From Sindora glabra (taxonomy: Eukaryota; Streptophyta; Magnoliopsida; Fabales; Fabaceae), in the NCBI GenBank assembly GCA_020226215.1, contig CM035233.1, positions 3,038,001 to 3,102,000 of the forward strand: a stretch of DNA of 64,000 bases, written 5' to 3'. This document shows, piece by piece, positions 24,061 to 35,724 of this stretch (positions within the stretch are counted from its first letter, which is position 1; each line of letters starts with the position of its first letter). The position numbers were made by a program, and so were the translations under genes. The notes under the pieces are model-generated. The model did not search any database. It was not told the origin of the DNA and saw only the letters and a program-made list of their open reading frames with translations.

Positions 24061-24907
24061 ATAAATCATAAATTACTCAAAACTTATAAATTCAAATAAT
24101 CATATTAGAGGTATATTGCAGTTCTCCTTTAGGAAAGACACCACAACATACTATCATAAATAAATGCCACAAATTCTATCATTATTAAGAAATTAATAAA
24201 AACTTAATTAAACACATACATCATCTTTGGATGAACAAATTGTATTTAATATAAGAAATTTAATTTTTAGAATTATGTTCACTAATCATAGAATGATAAT
24301 TTTCCTTTGAAAAAATACTGAAGTTAAATCAATTAATGAATAATTATTTATTCATAAAATTTCTTTATTGGCATTTCATTAGTATCATGAACAAATTGCT
24401 ATTTTATGCATGATGTTTAAACATTTTGTTATGGCCACTTTGATGTACACAAACTCTTTTAGCATAAGATCATACATAAATAATATAATTTTTTATTTAA
24501 ATGGATATAAAAAGCATATAGTAATGTACTTGAATTTTATAAATGTATCATAAAATTTAAATTATAAAACATAAAGCTTGTTAAAATTATAATATAAAAT
24601 TTTTAGGCATATAACATTATTAATAAAAGAAAACAACATCATTAGAATACAATTTGTTGTTTAAAGGAGAATTTCTAAAACCTAATTGCTAAAATTCTAA
24701 GACTAAAACCTTATAATAAGTGGTTCAAATACAAAACTTCAATTAGAAAAGTAATGTTGCATGAAATGTGAGATACAAACTTCATCAAAAAAGGAAAATT
24801 GAGGAAAACACATGTAAATATATACTTTAACAATCCATGATAGTTATAATTTGCAATAATAATTCAAATTCAAAATCCTTGATGAAAATCATAAGATTCT
24901 TAATGAT
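24061..24907 (-). other. Copia A untranslated leader
   Basis: About 850 bp between the gag start and the primer binding site. AT-rich, with no open frame and no repeat seen. Confidence 0.6.
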
Positions 24908-24921
24908 GCTTTGATACCACA
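24908..24921 (-). other. Copia A primer binding site
   Basis: The minus strand reads TGTGGTATCAAAGCA from the LTR edge. It contains TGGTATCAAAGC, which matches the plant copia site complementary to the 3' end of initiator Met-tRNA (TGGTATCAGAGC) with one change. Confidence 0.8.
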
Positions 24922-25395
24922 TGTAAAATCAATTTTGAGATGTGGAAATATAAAATATTTTAGTTAATGTTATATATTAATTTTGGATTTTTAAGAATCA
25001 TAATTTTCATTAACATGGATTAGAAGAAGAAGAGGCCATGATTTGAAATTGATCTTAATCAATAGACTTCTCTTCCATTTCCTTTCCTTTCTAATGCACA
25101 ATCTTTTTGATGGTTCATCTTTACATATATATTCTTCGGCAGAGAAAGGTCCTACTTTATATATATTTTAACTTTTAATATAATGCATTCATCAAGTATC
25201 AAAACCAATGAATGAAATTAAATCACTTAATAACTAATAAATGTATAAATTGATATGTATTCAATGTCATTAATATATATTAATTATATATTCAATACTC
25301 TTTATATATAATGTAGACTATTATACTTGAATTTTAGACCATAGGTTAATTATCAAAGAAATATAATTAAATAATTAAATGATAACTATCTAACA
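24922..25395 (-). repeat. Copia A 5' LTR
   Basis: Plus-strand limits TGTAAAATC...CTATCTAACA, 474 bp. It adjoins the primer binding site on its left. Compared with the other LTR it has extra sequence near its left end and near 25110-25150. Confidence 0.85.
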
Positions 25396-27354
25396 ATTTT
25401 ATACTATTAATGAATAAAAAAATATGTTATTAAAGAAGTAATAGTTATTAAAAATTTTTAATCATAGGATTTTGATAGAATTTTATTGATATAACAATAT
25501 ATAAATAAGTAATAGTATAAAAATAAAATTAAAATAATAATTAACCAAATCAATAAATCTACTTAATTACTTAAAGTGGGTAATTTCTAATACCGGTCGG
25601 GACTATTATGTTTTTAAGTTTATTTTTTTGTTTCTTTGCTATGCTGTTTCGTAGTAGGTTGGTTGTTTGCTTGCTTTAACTTGCCTAACTCGACAGTTTG
25701 TTTGGCATTAACCTGTGGCCCAATAAATATAATACAACTTTTATTATTTTATAATTCAAACACTATTAAATTAATTTTTAGCATACTTAAAATATTTTTT
25801 AATACAAAATGTAGTATAAATAAAAGGAGTGAGTAAAACAAATAAAGAAAATATGCAATGAAATAAAAAAATAGTGTGTAAACTATAAATCCTTAATAAA
25901 ATTTTACTTAATATATAATACTTAAAAATAAATATTAAAATATAAATAATATATATTTAAATTACTTCATATTATTGTTTTTATTTTAAATAAATTACAT
26001 CTCATTTAGTTAAATTACTTAATATATCACTATTATATTTAAATTTTATATTACTTTACACTTCAATCATTTTTTCTCTTCTATTTAATTGAAGATTAAT
26101 ACATAAAACAAAAAAATGAAATTTAATAGTTAAAACTCTACTGTATAATATTTATATTATTTAATGATATAGTATTAAAAATATAAATGATAGAAGTGAG
26201 TAGAAAAATAAAGAAAATATGAAATGGAGTAGATAAAAAAAATAGTATGTGAACCTTAGACCCCAGTTATTTTATTTTTAATAGAGTACAATACGTTTAA
26301 ATTAATTAAACCATTACCTAATTATATTTTTTATTTTTAAATTTTATTTCTTTATAATTTACACACTATTAAATTATATTAAATATTTAATATATTTAAA
26401 ATATCTTTTATACTTTATTCCATTTTTTTATCTTTATTATTATTTTTACAATTCAAATGCTAATATTACAAGTATTAAAAAATAACTATTATTTAATTAA
26501 ATAATAACGGGATAGAATATAAGAAAAAAAGAATAGTATGCAAATTATAAAATAACATAAAAATAAAAATATAATATGTAATTAAAATAATTTGATTAAA
26601 TTGAATCGATATCTTATCTAAAATATATTATAATAAAATAAAATATGCAATTATTAGCATAACTATTAACTGGAATGAGTAATAGGAATAATATGTGAAT
26701 TATAAACTAATGTAAGAACTAAAAATATAATTAATGTGTAGTTAAAAAATTCTATTAAATTAAATCAATAACATAATTGTAATATTTTATAACAAAATAA
26801 AATACATAGTTATTAGCATAAAGACAGTATTAAATAACTATTATTTTATTAAATAATAATAGGAATGAGCATAAAAAAGAAAAGAAATAATATGTGAGTT
26901 ATAAAATAATGCATAGTTAAAAATTTAATTAATTTATAGTTAAATAATTTAATTAAATTAATTTCATAACATATTAATAATATTTTATAATAAGAAAAAA
27001 TACTTAGTTATTAGTATAAATAATAAATATTAGAGTAAATACAACTATAAATAATAAGAATTATTTTATTAAATAATAATTGAAATAATCATGAAAAAGG
27101 AGAAGAATAATATGTAAGTTATAAAATAATATAAGAGTTAAAATATAATATATTATAAAATAACTAAATTAAATTAAATTTATAATATATTTATTATATT
27201 TTATAATAAAACAAATACATAGTTATTATCACAAATAATAATTATTAGTGTCAATATGATAGTAAATAATAATTATTTTATTAAATAATAACTAAAATGA
27301 ACACGAAAAAAAAGATGAATAACATGTAAGTTATAAAATAATATAAGAGTTGAA

Positions 27355-27407
<53 letters not shown>

Positions 27408-28130
27408 AAATAATTAAACTTAATTGAATTAATAATATATTTATAATATTTTATAATAAAATAAAACACATAATTATTAATATAATTAATAACTATTAGC
27501 ATAAATAAAACAAAAATTAATAATAATAATTATTTGACTAAATAATAACTAAAATGGACATGATAAAAAGGAGAAATAATATGTGAGTTGTAGAATAATA
27601 TAAGAGTTAAAAATATAGAATATCATTAAATAATTTAATTAAGTTTAATTAATAAATTATTTATTATATTTTATAATAAATAAATAAATAAATAATAGCT
27701 ATCAATGTAAATAATAACCATCATCATAAATATAATTTTAAGTAATAACTATCATTTTTTAAATAATAATAAGAGTAGGCACCGTAAAGAAGATGAATAA
27801 TATGTGAATCACAAAATAATATAGGAATTAAAAATATAATATATAATCAAATAATTTAATTAAATTAAATCAATAACATTTTTATAGTATTTCATAATAA
27901 AATAAAGTACATCATTTTATATTTATATTACTTAGTGTTATTGGTATATGAATTGTAAATAAAATATATTGTATTATATCTATTATATTTAGTAACATTA
28001 ATATTTGAATTATAAATAATAAAAATAGTAGTTGAGTAACAAGCCTTTTACAAAATCTTATTTGATGAATTTTTAATGTAAAATGAAATGTATTACTTAA
28101 AAATTGACATAAAAATATTGATAAAATTTA
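25396..28130. repeat. Right arm of the diverged satellite-like array, about 160-260 bp units
   Basis: The word GAATAATATGTGAGTTATAA, with changes, recurs near 26530, 26690, 26886, 27106, 27316, 27573 and 27793. Each copy is followed by AAAATAATATAAGAGTTAAA, an ATTTAATTAAATTAAAT word, TATTTTATAATAAAATAAA, a CATAGTTATTAG word and ATTATTTTATTAAATAATAA. Longer, more diverged units sit at 25820-25990 and 26130-26290. Spacing is about 160 to 257 bp; one unit is lengthened by a (TA)n run. No coding capacity. Confidence 0.8.
27356..27404. repeat. (TA)n microsatellite
   Basis: About 24 TA units inside one unit of the satellite-like array, at the place where other units have a plain AATATAATATATAA. 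Confidence 0.97.
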
Positions 28131-28199
28131 ATTTAATTTAATTTTAGTTTTTAGATAATTTCATTAATAAATAGAATATTAATCAACTAATTCAATCAA

Positions 28200-28640
28200 T
28201 ATTTATTTTAGACCAACACATACTTTTTATACTCTCACTTTCTTTCAAGTTTTAATAATACCCAATAACCTTCATTTAAATCAATTATACCATTTAACCT
28301 TAAAAATAAATGCAGTATTGGACATTTTAAAAAATCATTCATCTTAATGAAAAAATCCTAAGTGAACAAATAGAATGTTGATTAGGTTTCAAAATTGTTA
28401 ATTGGATTAAAATAACTCTCTAACTTCCTTTATACCCTTTAACTTTTTATCAAGTTTCAATAATAATGCATTTACTTTTATTTTAAACTAATTACACCAC
28501 CCAACTTTCAAAATAAACCATTTACCCTCTATTTATCACTCAAGTCTTAATTATACTTATTAACTTTTATTTTGAGTCAATTTTATTGTTAAATTTCCAA
28601 GATAAACACAATGTTAAAATTTTATGTTACACTTAAAGCC
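28200..28640. repeat. Imperfect tandem repeat, about 95-190 bp spacing
   Basis: Three related segments start near 28233, 28424 and 28520. They contain CTAACTTCCTTTATACCC-like, CAAGTTT(C/T)AATAATA and ACCACCCAACTTTCAAAATA-like words. Non-coding and weakly conserved. Confidence 0.5.
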
Positions 28641-29150
28641 TAGAATACTAATTAACAAGCTTAAAAATTTAAGAAAAAAGGTGTTAGATAAGAAAAAAAA
28701 AAAGCCAACAAGCATTATTTGAATGACTAGAAAATGTAGTCAGATAAAATATTTAAGGTGTAATGTGTTTGCAATAATGATAGGTTATGTAAGATGCAAT
28801 CTACCAAGGCTACAGTAGTGTAACTTAACTCCTTACCCCTCCAAAAGCACCATTTTAACCTCCAGGAGCTATGAGTCAACCTTTAAGAGCACCAATCATA
28901 TCTAGGAATGTAACAAAGGTTGCAACATAACTTATAACCATAGGATCTAATGCTACATTTAAGCATATGTCTATTCTTTTAAAAATCAGACTAAATTAGC
29001 CAATTGGATTGATGAATCAATCTAATTAAGGGTTTTAAATTAGAAATGCATATAAACTAGTAGGAATTAGTTGGAATTGGTGGAAATGGCCTAAATTGGT
29101 GTGGGAATGGTCAAAATCGATGAATTTAAATAGTGGATTAGTTCACTCCA

Positions 29151-29153
<3 letters not shown>
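28641..29153. other. AT-rich stretch without recognised features
   Basis: No coding remnant. A short run of GGAATTGGTGGAAATGG-like words occurs near 29060-29120. Confidence 0.5.

Positions 29154-29219
<66 letters not shown>
29154..29219. repeat. (AT)n microsatellite
   Basis: About 33 uninterrupted AT units. The open frame across it (poly Ile-Tyr) is an artefact of the repeat. Confidence 0.98.
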
Positions 29220-29224
<5 letters not shown>

Positions 29225-29411
29225 AAGGTAATTTACAATAGTTAAGATGTAATATTTTCATAATTACAAACAATTGAATTTTTATTATTTTTAAATAAAT
29301 TATTGCTATATAATTTGTGCTTTATTGTTTATTATTTATATAATTGCTTATGTTGTATTACTTTTGTGTTTTTATCATTAAACAAGTTATTGTAAAAATA
29401 TAACACTATTG

Positions 29412-29414
<3 letters not shown>

Positions 29415-29449
<35 letters not shown>
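29415..29449. repeat. (AC)n microsatellite
   Basis: About 17 uninterrupted AC units, bordered by GTAT on the left and AGACATT on the right. Confidence 0.98.
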
Positions 29450-29453
<4 letters not shown>

Positions 29454-31261
29454 TTATATTTTTAATCTAAAATTAATTTAATTAGTGAATTAGTAATTAA
29501 ACTAATGAATTAATAAATTAATACCTTAATTGGTTCATTGGCAAGTTAAAAAACTATGCTTATAATAATAAGATTTAAGATTGCAACAAAAAGTCAACCC
29601 ATAAAAGGGGAACAATCCAATAACAACAATTTAAAAAAAAAGAAAGAAGATAATAATTATTGTTTGCATTGGAATTTAAGTTTTATAGCTAGATAAAAAT
29701 AATACACTGATGTTATTTTTTTTTAGCATGTAAGGGCAAAACCTTGTGTTACTCAACAAAGCCAAATTATTATTGCAAGTAGAGTAGTCCTTTCACAACA
29801 ACTAACCAACAATATCTCTTGATTTTTATTCCTATTTGAGCAAATACCTATTTATGTTCTTATGATATTCATTTTGGTCATTTTCATCCTTCTAATATAA
29901 TTTATATCAATTTTATTCTTAACAAATATTATTTTATCTGATCTTGTCCTTTGATTAGTGTGCCATTCAAATGCATAACAAAAAGCTAACATAGGCATCC
30001 TTATGCTTATCTAGTTTGACCCAAATTATTAACTGTAACTATTACGTGTAGCTTAAGCCAAATAGCTGATAGTGCCACACCTAATGATGTCATGTTGCTT
30101 TAAAGTGGTTTTCTCTTCTATAATTTCTTCTGCTGTGAAATGTAAAAAGCTTCATTATGCTTTGCATTCAAAATTCAAGAACTTTAAAACCTTTGTGTTT
30201 AGGAGAGAAAATGCATTGAAGTTTTACAAAAATTTCTCTGATTTACTCATTGAGGTTTGCTTAAGTTTTTAAAATTATTCCTTTAACTTTTTTAGCTAAA
30301 TTTATAGTTTAAATATTTTATTGGTTTTTTTGTATGTTATTTTGATTTTGACAAAAGATGTTCATATTCAATTAAGCTTTTGAACCTTAATAGTTACTAT
30401 GTGATTTTGGTAGAATGATTCATTAAGGTCCCATTCTAAGCCTCATATTATTCTATAGGTGTCCACTATAGTTTTAACAAATTTGACTTGAAATTGTGAA
30501 AAAGAGTCAAAAGATTTAGTATCATCTAATTATTATTAATATATTATTTATCAATTTAAGAAATTTTAAAATTCTTTTTGCATGAAAACAAGGAAACAAG
30601 CCACATGTTTAATAAGTCAAAATGAAAGAATACATGTTGAAACATTGTTAAAATAATTTAGGAAAATAATCTCATATATTTCACTAAGATTATAGAATTG
30701 TTGCCCATATTTTTTCTTTGCATTTTTCAATCAATTTTGCTCTGAAACAAGACATTAAAAAGGGACCTACTTTTAAGTAATTTACTATTCTTGCCAATAT
30801 TATGTTTTTCCAGCAATAACATCAAATGTTTGATATATAGGGACACACTATAAGAAAATAGGTTCCATTTATCTAATTTTAGACTTAGAAAGATAGAAAA
30901 ATTTCTTCATATCATAATCATGGAAAAGAACTAAATCTTATTAACTTGTGCATCTAAAATGATAGTTGCTCTCATTTATGTATAGTCAATTAAATTATAG
31001 TTAATATAAAAAAAATTAAACTTATCTTTTAGCAAACATGGAGTCCATTAATTAGATGAAAGAAGCAAATCTATATCTTATTTCTTAGTTATCATTTGGT
31101 TAGCAATGACTAGAATGTAGTCACTCTTTGAGTAATTGGTATTTTAGAAAGCACCAAGAATTTCAATTGTTGGACAATAAGCAATTACAAACCCCTCCAT
31201 TTGACCCTCTTGTCATGAATTTCTCTTTTTTGGATTTCAATCTCTATATATTCATTAACTC
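29450..31261. other. Unassigned AT-rich sequence
   Basis: No domain recognised in any frame; the 66-codon frame at 30072-30272 has no recognisable motif. CACTATAAGAAAATAGG at 30846 resembles a CACTA-transposon end, but no partner end was found. Confidence 0.45.
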
Positions 31262-31620
31262 TAATAATAGAACTAGTATAACTTTAGTTAGCTAATAGGA
31301 TATTCAATTGTTTATTTCATATTATCCTTTATCGAATACTATTCTTAATTAGTCTTAAAACCTTAAACTATTTTTTTAATTCATCTATACTTACTTGACT
31401 TTTAATTTTACTTTAGAAAGGAAAATTTGTCACAAATAATAGTTTTAATTGTACCTCATTCCAAAAATTCTTTATAATAGTTATTTTATATTAACTTAAA
31501 ACTTTTAAAATAGAATTGGTATAACTTTAGTTAGTTAATAGGATATTCAATGGTTATCTTAACATTGTTTCTTGCTTAATATTAATCTTAATTAGCCTCT
31601 AAACTTTAAATTATTTTTAA
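31262..31620. repeat. Direct repeat of about 120 bp, two copies
   Basis: The segments at 31262-31385 and 31500-31620 share TATAACTTTAGTTAG(C/T)TAATA, GGATATTCAAT(T/G)GTT and CTTAATTAG(T/C)CT. The spacing is about 236 bp. They lie just before the MULE transposase remnant. Confidence 0.75.
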
Positions 31621-31679
31621 ACAATGCTTTATTTTTTAATTTGGTGACCATCTTACTGCTTAGTTGAATTATGCAAGAT

Positions 31680-33386
31680 GCTTGAAGGGTTCAAATAGGT
31701 TATTAATCATGGAGGAAAATTTGGAAAAAATCCTAGTTTGATTTATATGGGGGGTAAAAATAACATTATAATCATTATGATCCAAATAGAATGTCTCTTC
31801 TAGTTATTTGGAAATGCTTGAAAGCCTTTGGATAAATTAAATATAGTGAGTGTGTTTACCTCATACTTGGTATGTCATTGTGAAGGAATGAGCGACTTGA
31901 AGAATAATGTAGGTTGTTTGCAAATGATTAAAGTTCTAAAAGGACATGAGGAATTTAAGTTATTCATAGAACATGTTATTAGCCAGCTAAATGTTATGGA
32001 ATGTATTAAAGGACTAATAAGTAACATGGATGGGACTAATGTAAAAAAGGCTATAGAAAAAGAAACTATAGTTAACATAAACATAAAGGGTCGTAGTTTA
32101 GGAGATTTTAATTTTACGGTTACTATTATAATGGACTACATAACATAAGAGCCAATTAAATGGGCATGACAAAGATAAAAGTAGCTTAAATGATTATGAT
32201 TTAGCTAAAGATGGTCCCTTTAAATATACTTTATAGGATAACTTATTTGAAAAATACACAAAAGACATGCATGAAAAAGGCAATACATCTTTTGCATCCA
32301 AGAATCAACCTTTTAAGAAGGTACTAATTAAGAAGCATCTTGTGAGGAAGAAGCCTACCCAAGTTTAACAATCAAATATAGTAAAAAATGAAAAACTTAA
32401 AAGTAGAGAAGAAGATTACATGGATGACTTAGACTAAATATGCATAGAGGTTGACTCTAAAGAGGAAAATGAGGATAGTGGTAAGGTAAAGAAGCCAAAG
32501 GCATGAATAAATAAATTTCCCTAATTTAATGAAAAAGTGAAGTATAGTCATATTAAGTTTTAGGTAGATATGGTCTTTCCTAACTTAGATGCATTAAAAA
32601 AAGCTATTAAAGATTATGCAATTTATGAAGGAAAAGCAATACAATTACTAAAAATTGATCTTATTAGATGTAGGGCCATTTACCTCAAACCTTGCCTTTG
32701 GAAGCTACTTTATTCTTGGTTAAAATACATCCAAAGCTTCCAAATTAAGACATTCAATGATGCACACACAAGTTGTAAGACTTTAAGGGTACTATTGGCA
32801 AATCAAAGTGACTTGCTAATGTATTGGTTGAATTTTTAAGGACTAACTCAAAGCTAACCTTTTCTAATATCTATAATCATTTGAAACTTCATTATAACTT
32901 AATAGTATCCAAGAGCAATGCATGCAAAGCATGAGAGAAAGCTAGATCTATAATGGAAAATAATGAAAGAGGGTCATATGCAAAGTTATGCAATTATTTT
33001 GAGGAGTTAAAGTTTCAAAACTTAGGAATAACCATTTAACTTGGAGTTAATATAATGTTTTTAGAAAATTCTCCTTGTATATTTGTTTGAAACCTCTAGT
33101 AAAGGGGTTTATTAATAGTTGTAGACCATTAATAAAACTTGATGGATGGTATGTTAAAAGATATCATGGAAGTTTTTTATTATTTGTAGTGGGTTAAGAT
33201 GCTAACAATAGGTTTTATCCTATCTTTATTGCCATTGTAGATTTAGAGAGTAAAGACACTTGGACTTAATTCTTGATAAGGCTATTATAAGATCTCATTA
33301 GTTTGATAGATAAAATGATTTATTTTTATTAGTGATTAACAAAAGATATCACACTTAGCTATAAATCTTTTATATAATAGCCTATC
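31680..33386 (+). pseudogene. MuDR-type MULE transposase, N-terminal half
   Basis: Plus-strand blocks in order: the plant MULE N-terminal domain (NNVGCLQMIKVLKGHEEFKL and FIEHVI at 31900-31975, family pattern D.DV..M......v.ly.eH); an acidic linker (32400-32480); the MuDR DNA-binding region FPNLDALKKAIKDYAIYEGK with FQIKTFNDAHTSCKTL at 32578-32790 (family C..H pattern, partly broken); KAREKARSIMENNERGSYAK with LCNYFEEL near 32920-33010; and the start of the transposase core, IKLDGWYVKRYHGSFLLFVV with DANNRFYPIFIAIVDLESKD and TWT at 33135-33265 (family GLDGCFLKG...LLAA.G.DANN..YPIA.AVV..E). Stops interrupt it, and the solo LTR at 33387 cuts it. The rest is at 43376-44640. Confidence 0.9.
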
Positions 33387-34310
33387 TGTTGGGATTGGGA
33401 GCCATACGAGCGCAGCGGAATAAACCAATCCCATCCAACGGATCCATACAAAAACGTTAAATTGGAATAAGGGTTCGTTCAATACCTTTGTTGATGACTT
33501 TAGAACTCGGTCGTTGATCACCTCTTCAGCTTCCTTTCGGTCGAAGACTCTGAAGTATCCACACGAACTCGTGAATCACCGATGAATGTCCACACAAACA
33601 CCGGTTGGAATTGATCTCCTTTCACCTCGTAGTGCTAGCTACGCCTCTTCAGGGGTTTTGGTCAAGGAGAGGTGCTAGGGTTTTTCTGTGCTTTTTTTAG
33701 GGTGCGTGAATAATGATAATCATTTCCACTATTATTATCCAATAAGCCTATTTAAATAGGTGCATAGAAAAACTTAACCTATTTGGGCTTTATTCCATGT
33801 ACAATTATAGACTTACTATTGGGCCTTATAATTATAACATGAATTCCTAAATATTAGGCCCAAACAATTTGGTCAATTAATTCCAAATTTACTAGGTTCT
33901 AAGTGTGCGACCCAACAGGCTCTCATTACGTTGGTAATGACCATTAATCATATTAATGATCATAAACAATGATCGGTGTCTAGCAACACATCATTGTTAC
34001 CCAAGTAATGAGAAAGTCGGTGATTTGACTAAACCTTTACACGTGACCATTACCTATGTCCTTTTGTCCTATACATCTAGATTGAGCACGAGACATAGAT
34101 CGTGTCATTCCCGTATAACCCAATCTTAAGATTTCTTGATTCCTAAGTAAGCTGATTGAAACAAATGTAATCGACATCCCATGTTAATTCATCTGAGCTT
34201 GGCCATGCATTTTCTCAGCTTTACTTAATCAATGGGCCCACAGATGTTACTTATGTTATATAGAAGGGACAAATCCCATCTTGATCACACAAACCCCTCT
34301 GCATGATATG
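33387..34310 (-). mobile_element. Outer solo copia LTR, left part
   Basis: It starts TGTTGGGATTGGGAGCC at 33387, right after the 5 bp target copy CTATC (33382-33386), and follows the copia 1 LTR sequence colinearly until GCATGATATG at 34310. There the younger copia 1 begins. The LTR resumes at 42912. In total about 1.39 kb of LTR with no internal region, so it is a solo LTR. It is more diverged from copia 1 than the copia 1 LTRs are from each other; its start resembles the copia 2 LTR. Confidence 0.93.
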
Positions 34311-35710
34311 TGCTGGGAATCGAGCATCATACATGCACAGTGGAATAAAATTTTTGCACGATTTCCACCAAGGATCCATGCGAATTTAGAACGCCATAGA
34401 TTAGGGATTAGGGTTTATACCTTTCGGCAAAATTCTTCTGACCGTTGCAGCAAATCCGATCACCAGTACAACGTTTTGTGGCTGCACCTCTGTGGTATCC
34501 ACACGAACCCGTGAATCACCGATGAATGTCTGCTACACACACCGGTTGGAATTGATCTCCTTAGACCTCGTAGTGCTAGCTACGCCTCTTCAGAGATTTT
34601 GGTCAAGGAGAGTGGCTAGGGTTTTTCTATGCTTTTACTTGGGGTGCGTGAAGAATAATAGTAATCCTATTATTACCCAATAAGCCTATTTAAATAGGTG
34701 CATAGAAAAACCTAACCTATTTGGGCCTTATTCCATTGTACAATTATAGGCTTACTATTGGGCCTTATAATTATAACATGAATTCCCAAATATTAAGCCC
34801 AAACAATTTGGTCCATTAATTCCAAATTAACTAAGCTCTAAGTGTGCGACCCTACAGGCTCTCATTACGTTGGCAATGACCATTAATCATATTAATGATC
34901 ATAAACAAAGATTGGTGTCTAGCAACACATTATTGTTACCCAAGTAATGAGAAAGTCGGTGATTTGACTAAACCTTTACACGTGATCATCACTTATGTCC
35001 TTTTGTCCTATACATCTAGATTGAGCACGAGACATGGACCGTGTCATTCCCGTATAGCCCAATCTTAAGGTTTCTTGACTCCTAAGTAAGCTGACTGAAA
35101 CAAATGTAATCGATATCTCATGCCAATTCATCTGAGCATGGCCATGCATTTTCTCAGCTTTACTTAATCAAGGGGCCCATAGATGTTACTCCTGTCATAT
35201 AGGAGGGACAAATTCCATCTTGATCACACAAACCCCTCTGCATGATATGTGACATATCCAATATCTACCCTTGCATTCACTTAACCATCAGTGACATAGA
35301 ATAGTATCAAAATATGAAACTCACATGTAGGGAACCTTAGTGATCTCAGGTCAAAGGACCATATTAATAATAATCACTAAGAACCACTTATGATACTCAT
35401 ATAACGATCCATGTAGTGTTCTTAATATGGGTCGGTCCAGTATGCAAGTTCTCTAACTTGTACTCATGTGTAAACTTAATATCCCATATAAGTTTTCACA
35501 CATGCTAGTCTTAACATATCAAAGCAACCTAATCCACAATGATATATGACTAGGGACATTTAAGAATACAATTATTCTAAGGTTATTATTATAATTAAAT
35601 ATATTACGCAGACAATATATATAAATATAATAATTGGAATTGCCATTAAAATAATATGATTCAAAATAACAATCACCAATATGATTGGTTTTAGGGCATA
35701 TACACTAACA
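34311..35710 (-). repeat. Copia 1 3' LTR (1400 bp)
   Basis: Plus-strand limits TGCTGGGAATCGAGC and GCATATACACTAACA. It lacks 44 bp present in the 5' LTR (41619-41662 region) and in the solo LTR at 46051. The gap lies between two GATC words, which fits a deletion between short direct repeats. The 63-codon frame seen here on the plus strand is antisense to the LTR. Confidence 0.96.
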
Positions 35711-35722
35711 ATCTCCCACTTG
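35711..35722 (-). other. Copia 1 polypurine tract
   Basis: The minus strand reads AAGTGGGAGAT directly before the 3' LTR start TGTTAGTG. It lies within 15 bases of the pol stop codon at 35725-35727. Confidence 0.75.
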
Positions 35723-35724
35723 CA

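Larger units (their letters stand above)
17571..25395 (-). mobile_element. Copia A: old Ty1/copia element with two LTRs and an internal solo LTR
   Basis: Minus-strand element bounded by two related LTRs (17571-17980 and 24922-25395). The primer binding site adjoins the right LTR and all copia domains lie between them in the order gag, protease, integrase, reverse transcriptase, RNase H. Subtracting the solo LTR and its duplication (1714 bp) leaves about 6.1 kb. All domains have stops and frameshifts, and no clear target duplication remains (GGTAG against ATTTT), so it is old. It belongs to a different copia family from copia 1 and 2. Confidence 0.9.

Noticed and set aside
29091..29273. 60-codon frame with poly Ile-Tyr, and the similar one at 27281-27502
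   Set aside because: Translations of (AT)n microsatellites.
30846..30862. CACTATAAGAAAATAGG, similar to CACTA transposon ends
   Set aside because: No complementary end and no transposase remnant found; one short word is too little.
34492..34683. 63-codon plus-strand frame, repeated identically at 41694-41885
   Set aside because: It lies antisense in the two copia 1 LTRs; the identity follows from LTR identity, and the frame is broken in the other family LTRs.
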